Made by a program: the position numbers and the translations under genes. The notes below the pieces were generated by a model. That model was not told where the DNA came from. It searched no databases and saw only the letters and a list, made by a program, of their open reading frames with translations. Shown piece after piece: positions 10,608-18,350 of a stretch of 64,000 nucleotides of DNA (the stretch's first letter is position 1; each line of letters begins with the position of its first letter). The stretch covers positions 1 to 64,000 of the forward strand of contig JFLW01000041.1 of NCBI GenBank assembly GCA_000635495.1. Reading direction: 5' to 3'. The stretch comes from Prochlorococcus sp. scB243_495K23. Lineage in GTDB: Bacteria > Cyanobacteriota > Cyanobacteriia > PCC-6307 > Cyanobiaceae.

Positions 10608-10704
10608 AATGAAAAAAACCTTATTAGAATTATTACCTCCTTACCCCCCATACTCGTCAACCTTTTTTAAAGAAATGTTGGTGTTTTATTATTATTAAAA
10701 AACT

Positions 10705-11088
10705 ATGACCATAAATAATCAAAATCAGTTAAATGTCCTTGGAGAAGAAATTGAAATTTGTAGTTGCGCACCTATGACAGGGTGGTTCAGGGATGGATAT
10801 TGCAACTATGACAAAAATGATGGAGGGAATCATTCCATATGTTGTGTAATGGATGATAATTTCCTGAAATATAGTAAATCGCAAGGTAATGATTTAATAA
10901 CTCCCATGCCTATTTATTCCTTCCCAGGACTAAAGGATGGTGATCATTGGTGTATTTGTCTTGATAGGTGGAAGCAAGCATTATTAGACGGTCTTGCACC
11001 AAAAGTCATATTAGAATCAACGAATATCGTAGTCTTAGAATCAGTACCTCTGGAAAAATTAAAAGAATATCAATTTAATAAAAAGTAA
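10705..11088 (+). CDS. DUF2237 family protein
   Basis: A 127-aa protein of the DUF2237 family, recognised by EICSCAPMTGWFRDGYC at residues 17-33 and by the later segments HSICCVMDD and GDHWCICLDRWKQALLDG. Several conserved cysteines (C19, C21, C33, then a CC pair) suggest a metal- or redox-related role, but no biochemical function is established for the family. It has no signal peptide and is probably cytosolic. The ATG at 10705 is the only reasonable start. The gene stands alone on the plus strand, divergent from the acidic 72-aa gene and followed after 48 nt by the Ap4A phosphorylase-like gene. Confidence 0.85.
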   Translation: MTINNQNQLNVLGEEIEICSCAPMTGWFRDGYCNYDKNDGGNHSICCVMDDNFLKYSKSQGNDLITPMPIYSFPGLKDGDHWCICLDRWKQALLDGLAPKVILESTNIVVLESVPLEKLKEYQFNKK

Positions 11089-11136
11089 TTACAAGTTTAT
11101 TTTTTTTTTTAAAATGATAATGATAAATTTTTTTAA

Positions 11137-11967
11137 ATGAGTTTAGAAATATATTGGAAAAAAGCACTAGAAAAAACTCAATTATCTATTGATAATGAAT
11201 CATTATATCCTCTCAAAACTGATATTATTACAAGAGATTTATATGAAAAAGACGACTTCATAATTAGGAAACTCGATACTTCAAAATTTAATAAAAAAAA
11301 ATTTTATGGTCCTAAGCAAAATCCATTTTGTCCTTGGGAAAAGATACTAGAAATTGATAAAATTGGTGATAATCATCAATTAATATTAAATAAGTACCCT
11401 GTACAAAAAGGTCATATTTTACTTATTACAAATGAATGGAAACCTCAAAATGGATGGCTAGATATTAAAGATTGGAGAGCGATCCAACAAGTTAATAAAG
11501 ATACTAGTGGATTATGGTTTTTCAATAGTTCTCCAATTGCGGGAGCGAGTCAACCTCACAGGCATTTTCAACTACTGCGTAGATCTAAAGGTGAGATATC
11601 ATGCCCTAGAGAAAAGTGGTTTTTAGAGATGAACTCATATCAAAATATAGATAGTAAGCTTAAAAAAAATATTGTTGTATCCAAATTTAATTTTTTAGAA
11701 AATCCATCATGTCTTTTTGAATTTTACTTGGAATTATGCAAGAAATTAGGACTTGGGAACCCTATTAGTGATAAGAAACCGATATGTCCTTACAATATTT
11801 TAATAACTAATAAATGGATCGCTATTATAAAAAGAAAAAATGATCATATCCATGGTTTCAGTATTAACGGTCTAGGATTTGCAGGATACTTATTAGTAAC
11901 TGACAATTCAAATATTAATTATTTAAAGAAATTCGGCCCTGAAAAACTTCTAGAAAATTTTGTTTGA
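11137..11967 (+). CDS. ATP adenylyltransferase (Ap4A phosphorylase), HIT-like fold
   Basis: A 276-aa protein matching the Ap4A phosphorylase (ATP adenylyltransferase) family, which splits diadenosine tetraphosphate with phosphate into ADP and ATP and so removes a stress nucleotide. The hallmark HIT-like catalytic segment GASQPHRHFQLL is near residues 137-148, with the nucleophilic His in the HRHFQ triad. Upstream, NPFCPWEK and LILNKYPVQKGHILLIT match the substrate-binding region. The C-terminal third has the family's CPYNILITNKW segment. Length is close to bacterial and yeast members. Only 3 nt separate its stop from the stop of the convergent small gene. Confidence 0.87.
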   Translation: MSLEIYWKKALEKTQLSIDNESLYPLKTDIITRDLYEKDDFIIRKLDTSKFNKKKFYGPKQNPFCPWEKILEIDKIGDNHQLILNKYPVQKGHILLITNEWKPQNGWLDIKDWRAIQQVNKDTSGLWFFNSSPIAGASQPHRHFQLLRRSKGEISCPREKWFLEMNSYQNIDSKLKKNIVVSKFNFLENPSCLFEFYLELCKKLGLGNPISDKKPICPYNILITNKWIAIIKRKNDHIHGFSINGLGFAGYLLVTDNSNINYLKKFGPEKLLENFV

Positions 11968-11970
11968 ATA

Positions 11971-12150
11971 CTAGTTAGTTACTTCAACTTCCTTATCCCT
12001 GCTTATTTGGCTTTCTAGAACTTCTATAGATGCTGTTACTGAGGCAATTTTACGTTCAAGTGAATCCTTAATATAATTAAGCATTTCTAGTTTCTTATGT
12101 TGATAAAAACTCTTTTTTTCTTTAGATGACTTGAAATAACAATTAAACAT
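11971..12150 (-). CDS. Small coiled-coil-like hypothetical protein
   Basis: A hypothetical protein of about 59 aa (68 aa if a GTG at 12177 is used instead of the ATG at 12150). It is lysine-rich at the N-terminus and has a helical, possibly coiled-coil stretch (IKDSLERKIASVTASIEVLESQIS) through its C-terminal half. It has no signal sequence or membrane helix. I do not recognise a family. It is convergent with the Ap4A phosphorylase-like gene and divergent from the RHH/J-domain gene. The start is uncertain because neither candidate has a clear ribosome-binding site. Confidence 0.55.
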   Translation of the reverse strand: MFNCYFKSSKEKKSFYQHKKLEMLNYIKDSLERKIASVTASIEVLESQISRDKEVEVTN

Positions 12151-12295
12151 TTTTTTGCTTTTATTATAAAAAGACACTTAATTGACTTGTGACATAAAAA
12201 TAAATTGGTTTTAATTTAAAAACAATATTTCGTATGGACTTTCAATTTTTTTTGAATAAAATTAAATAAATTCCATACTATTCAAGAAAATATTA

Positions 12296-13306
12296 TTGAA
12301 TATTCCTGAAAATTCAAATACAAAAAGAATTTCAATTGATTTACCTGAGGAACTAATTTCCAGGTTTGATCAATTACGAAAAGAGTGGGGATTTAGAGCA
12401 AGAGGACCTGTAATAGAAAAGATACTTAAAGAACTTCTTCAAGAAGATGATTTACTACCTAAGAACCAACAGCAAGAAATAGACTTTAACGAGAATAATA
12501 ATAAAGAAAATTTAAATATTGATGAAGATACTGCATTGGTATTAATTAAATCAGACGTAAAAAAAGAAGTTAATGAGATATCTTTGAATAAAAGATTTAC
12601 AAATAACAATCAATCTAAAGAAAAAGCCAACTTAAACATAAGCCTTCCTAATTTTGTTGAAAAAAAAGTAAGGATTCTAAGAAGAAGTATTAATAGTGAA
12701 AAATTAAAGGAGAATATTAATGATATTCAAATTAATACAATTAAAGAAACTGAATTAATAAAATGTCGAATTGAGTTAATTAGTCATTGGAAAACCTTAT
12801 ATGGATCAGTTCCTAATGATTATGTAGTAGAAGCTTCGATGGATTGGTTTGAAAGGGATATATGGCCAAATCTTGATGGAACTGAAAATCTACCCTTTAC
12901 GTGGAGTGCAGCTAATAAATTAATGTCAGAATTATGCCCATTCTGGATAAAGAAAAATCCATCCCTTGAAATTGTTTTATTAATGATTGGCGTTTTAGAA
13001 GACCCTTTTGCCACATCAGACCTGATAAATAGAATACCAACACTTATGAGAAGATTTATAAGTAGATTTAAGCGAAATAATAGATCAAATTCATTTGAAA
13101 CTTTGGACTCAACAATGACAGTACATGGTGCACTTAAATTATTGAATTTATCAACATCCCCAGGATCCGCTCATACGTTTCGTAAAATTAGGGAGGCCTA
13201 TAAATCAATAGCCTTAGAGACGCATCCAGATGCTGGAGGATCGACAGATCAAATGAGAAAATTAAATGAAGCGTATCAATTGCTAAAAAATCTATATAAA
13301 AAATAG
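12296..13306 (+). CDS. RHH-like N-terminus fused to a C-terminal J domain
   Basis: A 336-aa two-ended protein. Residues ~8-45 look like a ribbon-helix-helix DNA-binding segment (KRISIDLPEELISRFDQL, then RGPVIEKILKELL). Residues ~275-336 are a DnaJ-type J domain with the diagnostic HPD tripeptide at H310-P311-D312 (LETHPDAGGSTDQM) and a following helix, KLNEAYQLLKNL. The middle has a low-complexity Asn/Lys/Glu linker (~50-140), then a conserved-looking block (SHWKTLYGSVPNDYVVEASMDWFERDIWPNLDG). J domains stimulate Hsp70 ATPase, so this may be a DnaK co-chaperone tethered to DNA or to a partner; that role is inference. The start is TTG at 12296, chosen because the RHH-like segment follows closely. 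Confidence 0.75.
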   Translation: MNIPENSNTKRISIDLPEELISRFDQLRKEWGFRARGPVIEKILKELLQEDDLLPKNQQQEIDFNENNNKENLNIDEDTALVLIKSDVKKEVNEISLNKRFTNNNQSKEKANLNISLPNFVEKKVRILRRSINSEKLKENINDIQINTIKETELIKCRIELISHWKTLYGSVPNDYVVEASMDWFERDIWPNLDGTENLPFTWSAANKLMSELCPFWIKKNPSLEIVLLMIGVLEDPFATSDLINRIPTLMRRFISRFKRNNRSNSFETLDSTMTVHGALKLLNLSTSPGSAHTFRKIREAYKSIALETHPDAGGSTDQMRKLNEAYQLLKNLYKK

Positions 13307-13348
13307 TATACTAATTCTCAAATAAGACTAATTTTAAGTCTATTTAAT

Positions 13349-13362
13349 AGTCTCATATAAGA
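13349..13362 (+). repeat. 14-nt repeat, copy 1
   Basis: Exact word AGTCTCATATAAGA. It is preceded by AGACT and AGTCT half-sites at 13325-13329 and 13337-13341, so the local unit is a string of AGACT/AGTCT boxes ending in the 14-mer. The same 14-mer recurs inverted at 13495 and direct at 14051. Confidence 0.75.
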
Positions 13363-13494
13363 TAGCCGCTAATTTGAAAATTTCTAACTTTTGTCAATTT
13401 ATTATTATTCAAATATGTGGAAACAATAATTATGTATAAATGAAATAAAAATAGAATATACTTTTGAAGAATAAAAAATAAGTTGTATAGTAGT

Positions 13495-13508
13495 TCTTAT
13501 ATGAGACT
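13495..13508 (-). repeat. 14-nt repeat, copy 2 (inverted)
   Basis: The exact reverse complement of copy 1 (TCTTATATGAGACT on the plus strand), followed on the plus strand by AGTCT half-sites (13516-13520 and 13528-13532). It lies in the same gene-free stretch as copy 1 but points the other way. Confidence 0.75.
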
Positions 13509-13722
13509 TATTATAAGTCTATAATATAGTCTAAAAAAAGAATTGTAAGATAATTTAATTTATCAATTTGGATAATTCATACCCAGACTGTTAATTACTT
13601 GGGAAAAATTAAAATAATAAATAAACAAATTCTGTCCTTTCAATGTCCAAGAAAATAATAACGCTTAAAAAGTATTGATATCAAAGGTTTTTATGCTATA
13701 CCGTACTGCCTTAAAGACAGTA

Positions 13723-13983
13723 CTACCTGGACTGTAGCTTTTCGATAGCAGTTTGTTTATCAATACTAGGAATATCACTTAATCCGTTAGCGTCAAACCA
13801 AGGGGCGCTAGCCCAATCAAATCCTTCGCCAAAAGTATTATCTGGTGCAGTTATATACCAGTGACATGAGGCATCTGGTATGTCAACAGCGCATTTTGAC
13901 CAATCATCTGACCACTGAGGGACTTGTACCCATAGAACTGAAGATAAAAGTAGAGATAGGAGATTGATCATAAGTCTTATCAT
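13723..13983 (-). CDS. Small secreted hypothetical protein
   Basis: An 86-aa protein with a clear signal peptide (hydrophobic core INLLSLLLSSVLWV, residues ~6-19) and a short mature part of ~65 residues rich in Trp, Asp and Ser. Two cysteines (C31 and C40) could form a disulfide in the periplasm. I do not recognise the family. The gene is flanked on both sides by AT-rich DNA carrying the 14-nt repeat: copy 3 lies in its upstream region, where a TATATAAT-like -10 is also found on the minus strand. It sits downstream of pheT on the same strand, with a 93-bp gap. Confidence 0.65.
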   Translation of the reverse strand: MIRLMINLLSLLLSSVLWVQVPQWSDDWSKCAVDIPDASCHWYITAPDNTFGEGFDWASAPWFDANGLSDIPSIDKQTAIEKLQSR

Positions 13984-14050
13984 ACAACATTAATTACTTT
14001 TGTAGGATTATTAACTATCTTATATAAGAATTATATATAGACTAATTTAT

Positions 14051-14064
14051 AGTCTCATATAAGA
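14051..14064 (+). repeat. 14-nt repeat, copy 3
   Basis: Exact AGTCTCATATAAGA, preceded by AGACTAATTTAT. The mirror word TCTTATATAAGA lies ~30 nt to the left (14019-14030), giving a long imperfect dyad between pheT and the small secreted gene. It could act as a pheT terminator or as an operator for the secreted gene; the sequence does not decide. Confidence 0.7.
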
Positions 14065-14076
14065 TTAGCGATACAA

Positions 14077-16521
14077 TTAATTCCTCAATTTAGTGTTAAA
14101 ACATTTTTCAACATTAGAAATGATATTTGAATGAATTGATTTAATGTCTGAGTCTAATAATGTTTTATCTTTATCCCTATAAGATAATCTAAATGTATAA
14201 CTTATATGATCATCTCCAAATTTAGAATCTTCAAAAACATCAATTAAATTTATATCCTCTAAAAGATTCTTTCCTGTCCTTCTTATTTGTGATTTAATTT
14301 CGCTAATTAAAAATTTCTTACTGAAAACAAAATTTATATCCCTTTCCATTTTCGGAACAATTGGGTATTGCTTATATATTGGAATCCATTTATTTTTTCT
14401 TGTACTAGCTCCCAAGAGGTTAGAAACATTTATGTTAAATAAATAAACTTTTTTTAATGACTTCTTTTCTAATATAAGTTTGGGATGTATTTCACCAAAA
14501 TAACCTGCATCTTTCCCTTCAATAACTAATTTCGCTGTTCTTCCTGGATGAAGAAAATCAATTGAATCAGTAGGTTTATCATCAATTTTTATGTTCAAAG
14601 ATGATAAAGCCTCCTTTAACTTTCCTCTGGCCTGGTAATAATTAAGATCGTTATCCTTACCCGAATCTATCCATTTTCCAAATTTTTTATTTCCATATAT
14701 CGCACCATTCAGAACTTCTTCTTGAATGAACTCAGTTTTCTTTTGAAAAACATTTCCAATTTCAAATATATAACAACTTTCTTGTCCAGCTTTTATATTA
14801 CGGTTAACTATCTCCAAATGTTCTTTCCAGATATTATCTCTAAGACAGCTTGTTTCTAATAACAAAGGATTAGAAATCTTTATAAGTTTTTCATCATCTT
14901 CAGGAACAAGAGAATAGCTTAATACCTCGTTAAAACCATTTTCTATAAAACCATTTTTTACTTTTCTCAATGCCAACTGTTCTGATGACAATTTTCCAGG
15001 CTTAATTGGATTAGGAAGTTTTAAGTCGAATCTGTCATAGCCTATTAATCTAGCTATTTCTTCAATTAAATCTATTTCTCTTGTTAAATCATGTGATCTA
15101 TTAGGAATTACTGCTACATCCCAGCCATATTCTTTATTCTTTAAAGTACAACCTATGAGTGTTAATTTATCAACTACTTCATTATCAGATAAATTTCTTT
15201 TTTCTAATTGATCGTTAATTATTAATGGACCAAGAATTTTATGTATTCGATTTCTCCGTAGTTTAATGTATATATTCTCATTACTTATTAAATTTGAAGT
15301 ATTAATGATGGGTGAATTAATAGAAAAATATTCTTCTAAAAGATTAATTGCCCTAGTTACTGCACTTATTGTATTTTTTGATGAAATCCCTTTTTCATAC
15401 CTGCTGCTAGATTCTGTTCTTATGCCTGCGGCCTTGGAAGATTTTCTTATAGTAGCTGGATTAAAAACTGCACCTTCAAGGTAAATAGATGAAGTAGTAT
15501 TACTTACAGAAGTCTCTAAACCGCCTATAACCCCAGCAATAGCAACCGGTTTATCACAACATGTAATAACTGTGATATTGTCATTTAGATCATATTCTTT
15601 ACCATCTAAGCAAATAAGTCTTTCGTTATCCTTGCCTTTTCTTACAGAGAAATCTTCTGGAGAAACTTCCTTACCAATTAAGTATGACAGTTTATCTTTA
15701 TCAAAAGCATGCAAAGGTTGACCTTGTTCTAAAAGAATATAATTTGTCAAATCAACTAGAAGATTAATAGATTTTATACCTGATTTTTCTATACGGTCTT
15801 TAAGCCAATTTGGCGATAATTTCTCTCCATTTACTCCATCAATGCAGCTTATTGTATAAATGCAATTAGATTCTATAGCCTCTGGACAAAGTTTAATTCC
15901 TTTAAGTAAATGAATATCGTATTTATGGTTTAATTCTGGAAAATTTAAGGGGGATTCTAAAAGGGCAGAAATTTCACGGGCTATACCTATAACAGACATT
16001 CCATCAGGTCTATTAGCTGTGATGGCTAAATCATATATAAAATCATTTAATTGAAGCAAATCAGACCCTGGCGTGCCCAATTCATGTTTTAGGGCCAAAG
16101 CTTCATCAATGATCTCTATACCTTCGCTAGATTCCTCTAAACCAAGTTCCTGCAGTGAACATATCATTCCTTCACTCATGACACCTCTAATTTCACTTCT
16201 TTTAATATTTAAATCAACTGCATTTAAATTCGTGCCCACAGTAGCAACATAAACGTAAATATTTGGTTTAATATTCCGCGCACCACAGATAATTTGTAAA
16301 TTCTTTGAATTACCAATATCGACTTGGCAAATTGAAAGTTTGTCAGATCCTTCGTGTTTTAAAACAGATAATACCTTACCTAAAACAACACCATTTACAT
16401 TCTTTGAACAATCTTCTAATGATTCAACCTCAAATCCACCAATAGACAATTTCTCAGAGAGATCTTCAGGAGTAGAAGTAATTTCTACTAAATTTTTCAA
16501 CCAATTTTGAGAAACTTTCAT
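14077..16521 (-). CDS. pheT: Phenylalanyl-tRNA synthetase beta subunit
   Basis: An 814-aa beta subunit of the alpha2beta2 PheRS, which charges tRNA-Phe. Domains in order: the N-terminal core starting MKVSQNWLKNLVEI, an EMAP-like tRNA-binding OB fold (~40-150, with GKVLSVLKHEGSDKLSICQVD), the B3/B4 editing module (~210-370, ending in SSSRYEKG), the B5 module (~410-480), the catalytic-like domain, and the C-terminal FDX-ACB anticodon-binding domain (~720-814, IPIYKQYPIVPKMERDINFV). Length is normal. The alpha subunit gene is not in the window, so the two are unlinked here. It is divergent from rpmG. Confidence 0.96.
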   Translation of the reverse strand: MKVSQNWLKNLVEITSTPEDLSEKLSIGGFEVESLEDCSKNVNGVVLGKVLSVLKHEGSDKLSICQVDIGNSKNLQIICGARNIKPNIYVYVATVGTNLNAVDLNIKRSEIRGVMSEGMICSLQELGLEESSEGIEIIDEALALKHELGTPGSDLLQLNDFIYDLAITANRPDGMSVIGIAREISALLESPLNFPELNHKYDIHLLKGIKLCPEAIESNCIYTISCIDGVNGEKLSPNWLKDRIEKSGIKSINLLVDLTNYILLEQGQPLHAFDKDKLSYLIGKEVSPEDFSVRKGKDNERLICLDGKEYDLNDNITVITCCDKPVAIAGVIGGLETSVSNTTSSIYLEGAVFNPATIRKSSKAAGIRTESSSRYEKGISSKNTISAVTRAINLLEEYFSINSPIINTSNLISNENIYIKLRRNRIHKILGPLIINDQLEKRNLSDNEVVDKLTLIGCTLKNKEYGWDVAVIPNRSHDLTREIDLIEEIARLIGYDRFDLKLPNPIKPGKLSSEQLALRKVKNGFIENGFNEVLSYSLVPEDDEKLIKISNPLLLETSCLRDNIWKEHLEIVNRNIKAGQESCYIFEIGNVFQKKTEFIQEEVLNGAIYGNKKFGKWIDSGKDNDLNYYQARGKLKEALSSLNIKIDDKPTDSIDFLHPGRTAKLVIEGKDAGYFGEIHPKLILEKKSLKKVYLFNINVSNLLGASTRKNKWIPIYKQYPIVPKMERDINFVFSKKFLISEIKSQIRRTGKNLLEDINLIDVFEDSKFGDDHISYTFRLSYRDKDKTLLDSDIKSIHSNIISNVEKCFNTKLRN

Positions 16522-16622
16522 ATATATTTTTTAATCAATGATGATAAAAGAAATGAGTATATCTTCAAAAAAGTTTGTTAAAGATGTACAATAGAAAATT
16601 ATACAATAGAGTATTAATTAAA

Positions 16623-16817
16623 ATGGCAAAAAAAGGGACAAGAGTTGTAGTGACCCTGGAATGTACTGAAGCTAGGACAAGCACAGATCCTAAGAGATCA
16701 AATGGTGTCTCAAGATATACTACTGAAAAGAACCGTAGAAATACAACAGAAAGATTAGAACTAAAAAAATTTAATCCTCATTTAAACAGAATGACAATTC
16801 ACAAAGAAATTAAGTAA
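16623..16817 (+). CDS. rpmG: 50S ribosomal protein L33
   Basis: A 64-aa L33, a small protein of the large ribosomal subunit near the E site. It starts [19 protein letters not shown] and ends in the family's [14 protein letters not shown]. The ATG at 16623 is chosen over an in-frame upstream ATG at 16575 because L33 always begins at MAKK. It lacks the paired Cys motifs of the zinc-binding type, which fits the C-minus form. It is followed after 12 nt by rpsR, forming a two-gene ribosomal operon. Confidence 0.96.
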   Translation: MAKKGTRVVVTLECTEARTSTDPKRSNGVSRYTTEKNRRNTTERLELKKFNPHLNRMTIHKEIK

Positions 16818-16829
16818 TCAAATTAAATC

Positions 16830-17051
16830 ATGCCTAATTCAATTTTTAAAAAACAACTATCACCTATCAAGCCTGGAGATCCTATTGACTATAAGGATGT
16901 AGAGCTACTAAAAAAATTTATAACTGAGAGGGGAAAAATCTTACCAAGAAGAATGACAGGTTTAACCTCTAAGCAACAAAGAGATCTCACATTAGCTGTT
17001 AAGAGAGCAAGAATTGTAGCTCTTTTACCTTTCGTAAATCCTGAAGGATAA
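16830..17051 (+). CDS. rpsR: 30S ribosomal protein S18
   Basis: A 73-aa S18, which binds with S6 on the platform of the 30S subunit. The family core is visible: [23 protein letters not shown], then [25 protein letters not shown]. The start ATG lies 12 nt after rpmG, so both are on one transcript. The RNase II-like gene begins 45 nt downstream and may be the third member of this operon. Confidence 0.97.
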   Translation: MPNSIFKKQLSPIKPGDPIDYKDVELLKKFITERGKILPRRMTGLTSKQQRDLTLAVKRARIVALLPFVNPEG

Positions 17052-17096
17052 TTTCATATTGAATATAGTTGGTACTATAATTAATATCTCAAATAT

Positions 17097-18281
17097 TTGA
17101 AAGATTTAACTAATTTAAAAACATATATTATTGATTCTGCTGATCCACATGAGGTTGATGACGCTATTTCATTAGAAATAAAAGAAGGAAATAAAAAAAA
17201 TTTATGGATACATATTACTAATCCATGCAAACTCTTTTTGCATGACTCTAATGTTGATTTAAATGCAAGAAAGAGAAATAGCAGTTTATATTTAATTGAT
17301 CAATATGTCCCAATGCTCCCTAAGGATATTCTTGAAAAGGCAAATCTAGCTCAAAATAAAGTTTCAGAAACAATTAGTGCATCTATAGAATTCAATGACG
17401 ATGGATCAATAAATAAATATGAAATTACTGAAGCAATAATAAAACCAAAATATCAATTAACATATGAAGATGCAAATGAAATATTAGAAATAGAACCTAA
17501 AGAAGAAATAGAATTAATTGAGATTAAAAATTTATTAGAAAAAAGTATTACATTCAGAAAAAAACAAGGAGCAATTATTTTTGAAAGTCCTAATAATAAA
17601 ATTAAATTATATGAGGATAAGATTATACTAACTAAATTAGAGAAAACAATATCACAAAAAATAGTTGCAGAATCAATGATATTAATGGGTTATGTAACAA
17701 GTTTATTTATAGATAAATATGATTTAGCGGCTGCATTTAGGATTCAAAAAATAAATTGCAAACCATATGAAATACTTAATAGATACAAAGATAGTGATAT
17801 TAAATATATAATATTAAAACAATATATGGGAAGAAGTTACATAACTACTAAACCAGGAATACATGAGTCATTAGGCCTTAGAATGTATGTACAATGTACA
17901 TCGCCATTGAGAAGATATCTAGATTTAATTATACAAAGGCAAGTCTATAACAAAATTAATAATTACGAAGTACTAAGTAAAGATTCAGTCTCTAAGATTA
18001 TTGATTTTTCAAAAAATAGACAATCAGAGAATAATAATATATTTAAAAATGATAAATTAAAGTATTTAAAATTATTTTTTAAAAATGAAAAAAAATCTTT
18101 TTATAAAATAATATTCGTTAAGTGGATTAATCATAAAAAAAATATTGCATTGGTTTATTTTCCAGATTATTCACTTGAAATACTTATTACTCTTTTTGTA
18201 TCAATAGAAATATATAGTAATAATATATATAAAGTTAAATATATTATAAATGATAGTAATCTTTTGGAATTTATTTATTAA
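17097..18281 (+). CDS. Compact RNase II-family (RNB) exoribonuclease
   Basis: A 394-aa protein consisting almost only of the RNB catalytic domain; normal RNase II/R are 640-800 aa with cold-shock domains before it and an S1 domain after it. The catalytic site is intact: IIDSADPHEVDDAI at residues 11-23 (D13, E19, D21, D22 in the positions of the metal ligands), LWIHITNP, LYLIDQYVPMLP, and CTSPLRRYLDLIIQRQ near residue 275 with the RNA-binding arginines. The expected activity is 3'-to-5' RNA degradation. The start is TTG at 17097, only ~12 residues before the catalytic Asp, so the N-terminal cold-shock domains are really absent. The C-terminal ~75 residues are very Lys/Asn/Ile-rich and may be a degenerate S1 region. 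Confidence 0.85.
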   Translation: MKDLTNLKTYIIDSADPHEVDDAISLEIKEGNKKNLWIHITNPCKLFLHDSNVDLNARKRNSSLYLIDQYVPMLPKDILEKANLAQNKVSETISASIEFNDDGSINKYEITEAIIKPKYQLTYEDANEILEIEPKEEIELIEIKNLLEKSITFRKKQGAIIFESPNNKIKLYEDKIILTKLEKTISQKIVAESMILMGYVTSLFIDKYDLAAAFRIQKINCKPYEILNRYKDSDIKYIILKQYMGRSYITTKPGIHESLGLRMYVQCTSPLRRYLDLIIQRQVYNKINNYEVLSKDSVSKIIDFSKNRQSENNNIFKNDKLKYLKLFFKNEKKSFYKIIFVKWINHKKNIALVYFPDYSLEILITLFVSIEIYSNNIYKVKYIINDSNLLEFIY

Positions 18282-18350
18282 TGAGATAATAAATATAATA
18301 GGTTGTTATTAGTTTAAAAAATATCTGTTAGTATTAATAAAAAAAGCTTT

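Larger units (their letters stand above)
13307..13722. other. Gene-free stretch with palindromic repeats
   Basis: About 416 bp without any open frame longer than a dozen codons. It is strongly AT-rich. It contains two copies (opposite orientations) of a 14-nt word repeated a third time at 14051, each next to AGACT/AGTCT half-sites. At its right end is a hairpin, GTACTG (13703-13708) and CAGTAC (13718-13723), that runs into the stop codon of the next minus-strand gene. No promoter for a flanking gene is needed here because both neighbours end in it. Confidence 0.7.

Noticed and set aside
13307-13722. CRISPR-like array in the repeat-bearing gap
   Set aside because: Only two copies here, in opposite orientation and with unequal spacing; no regular repeat-spacer pattern and no cas genes.
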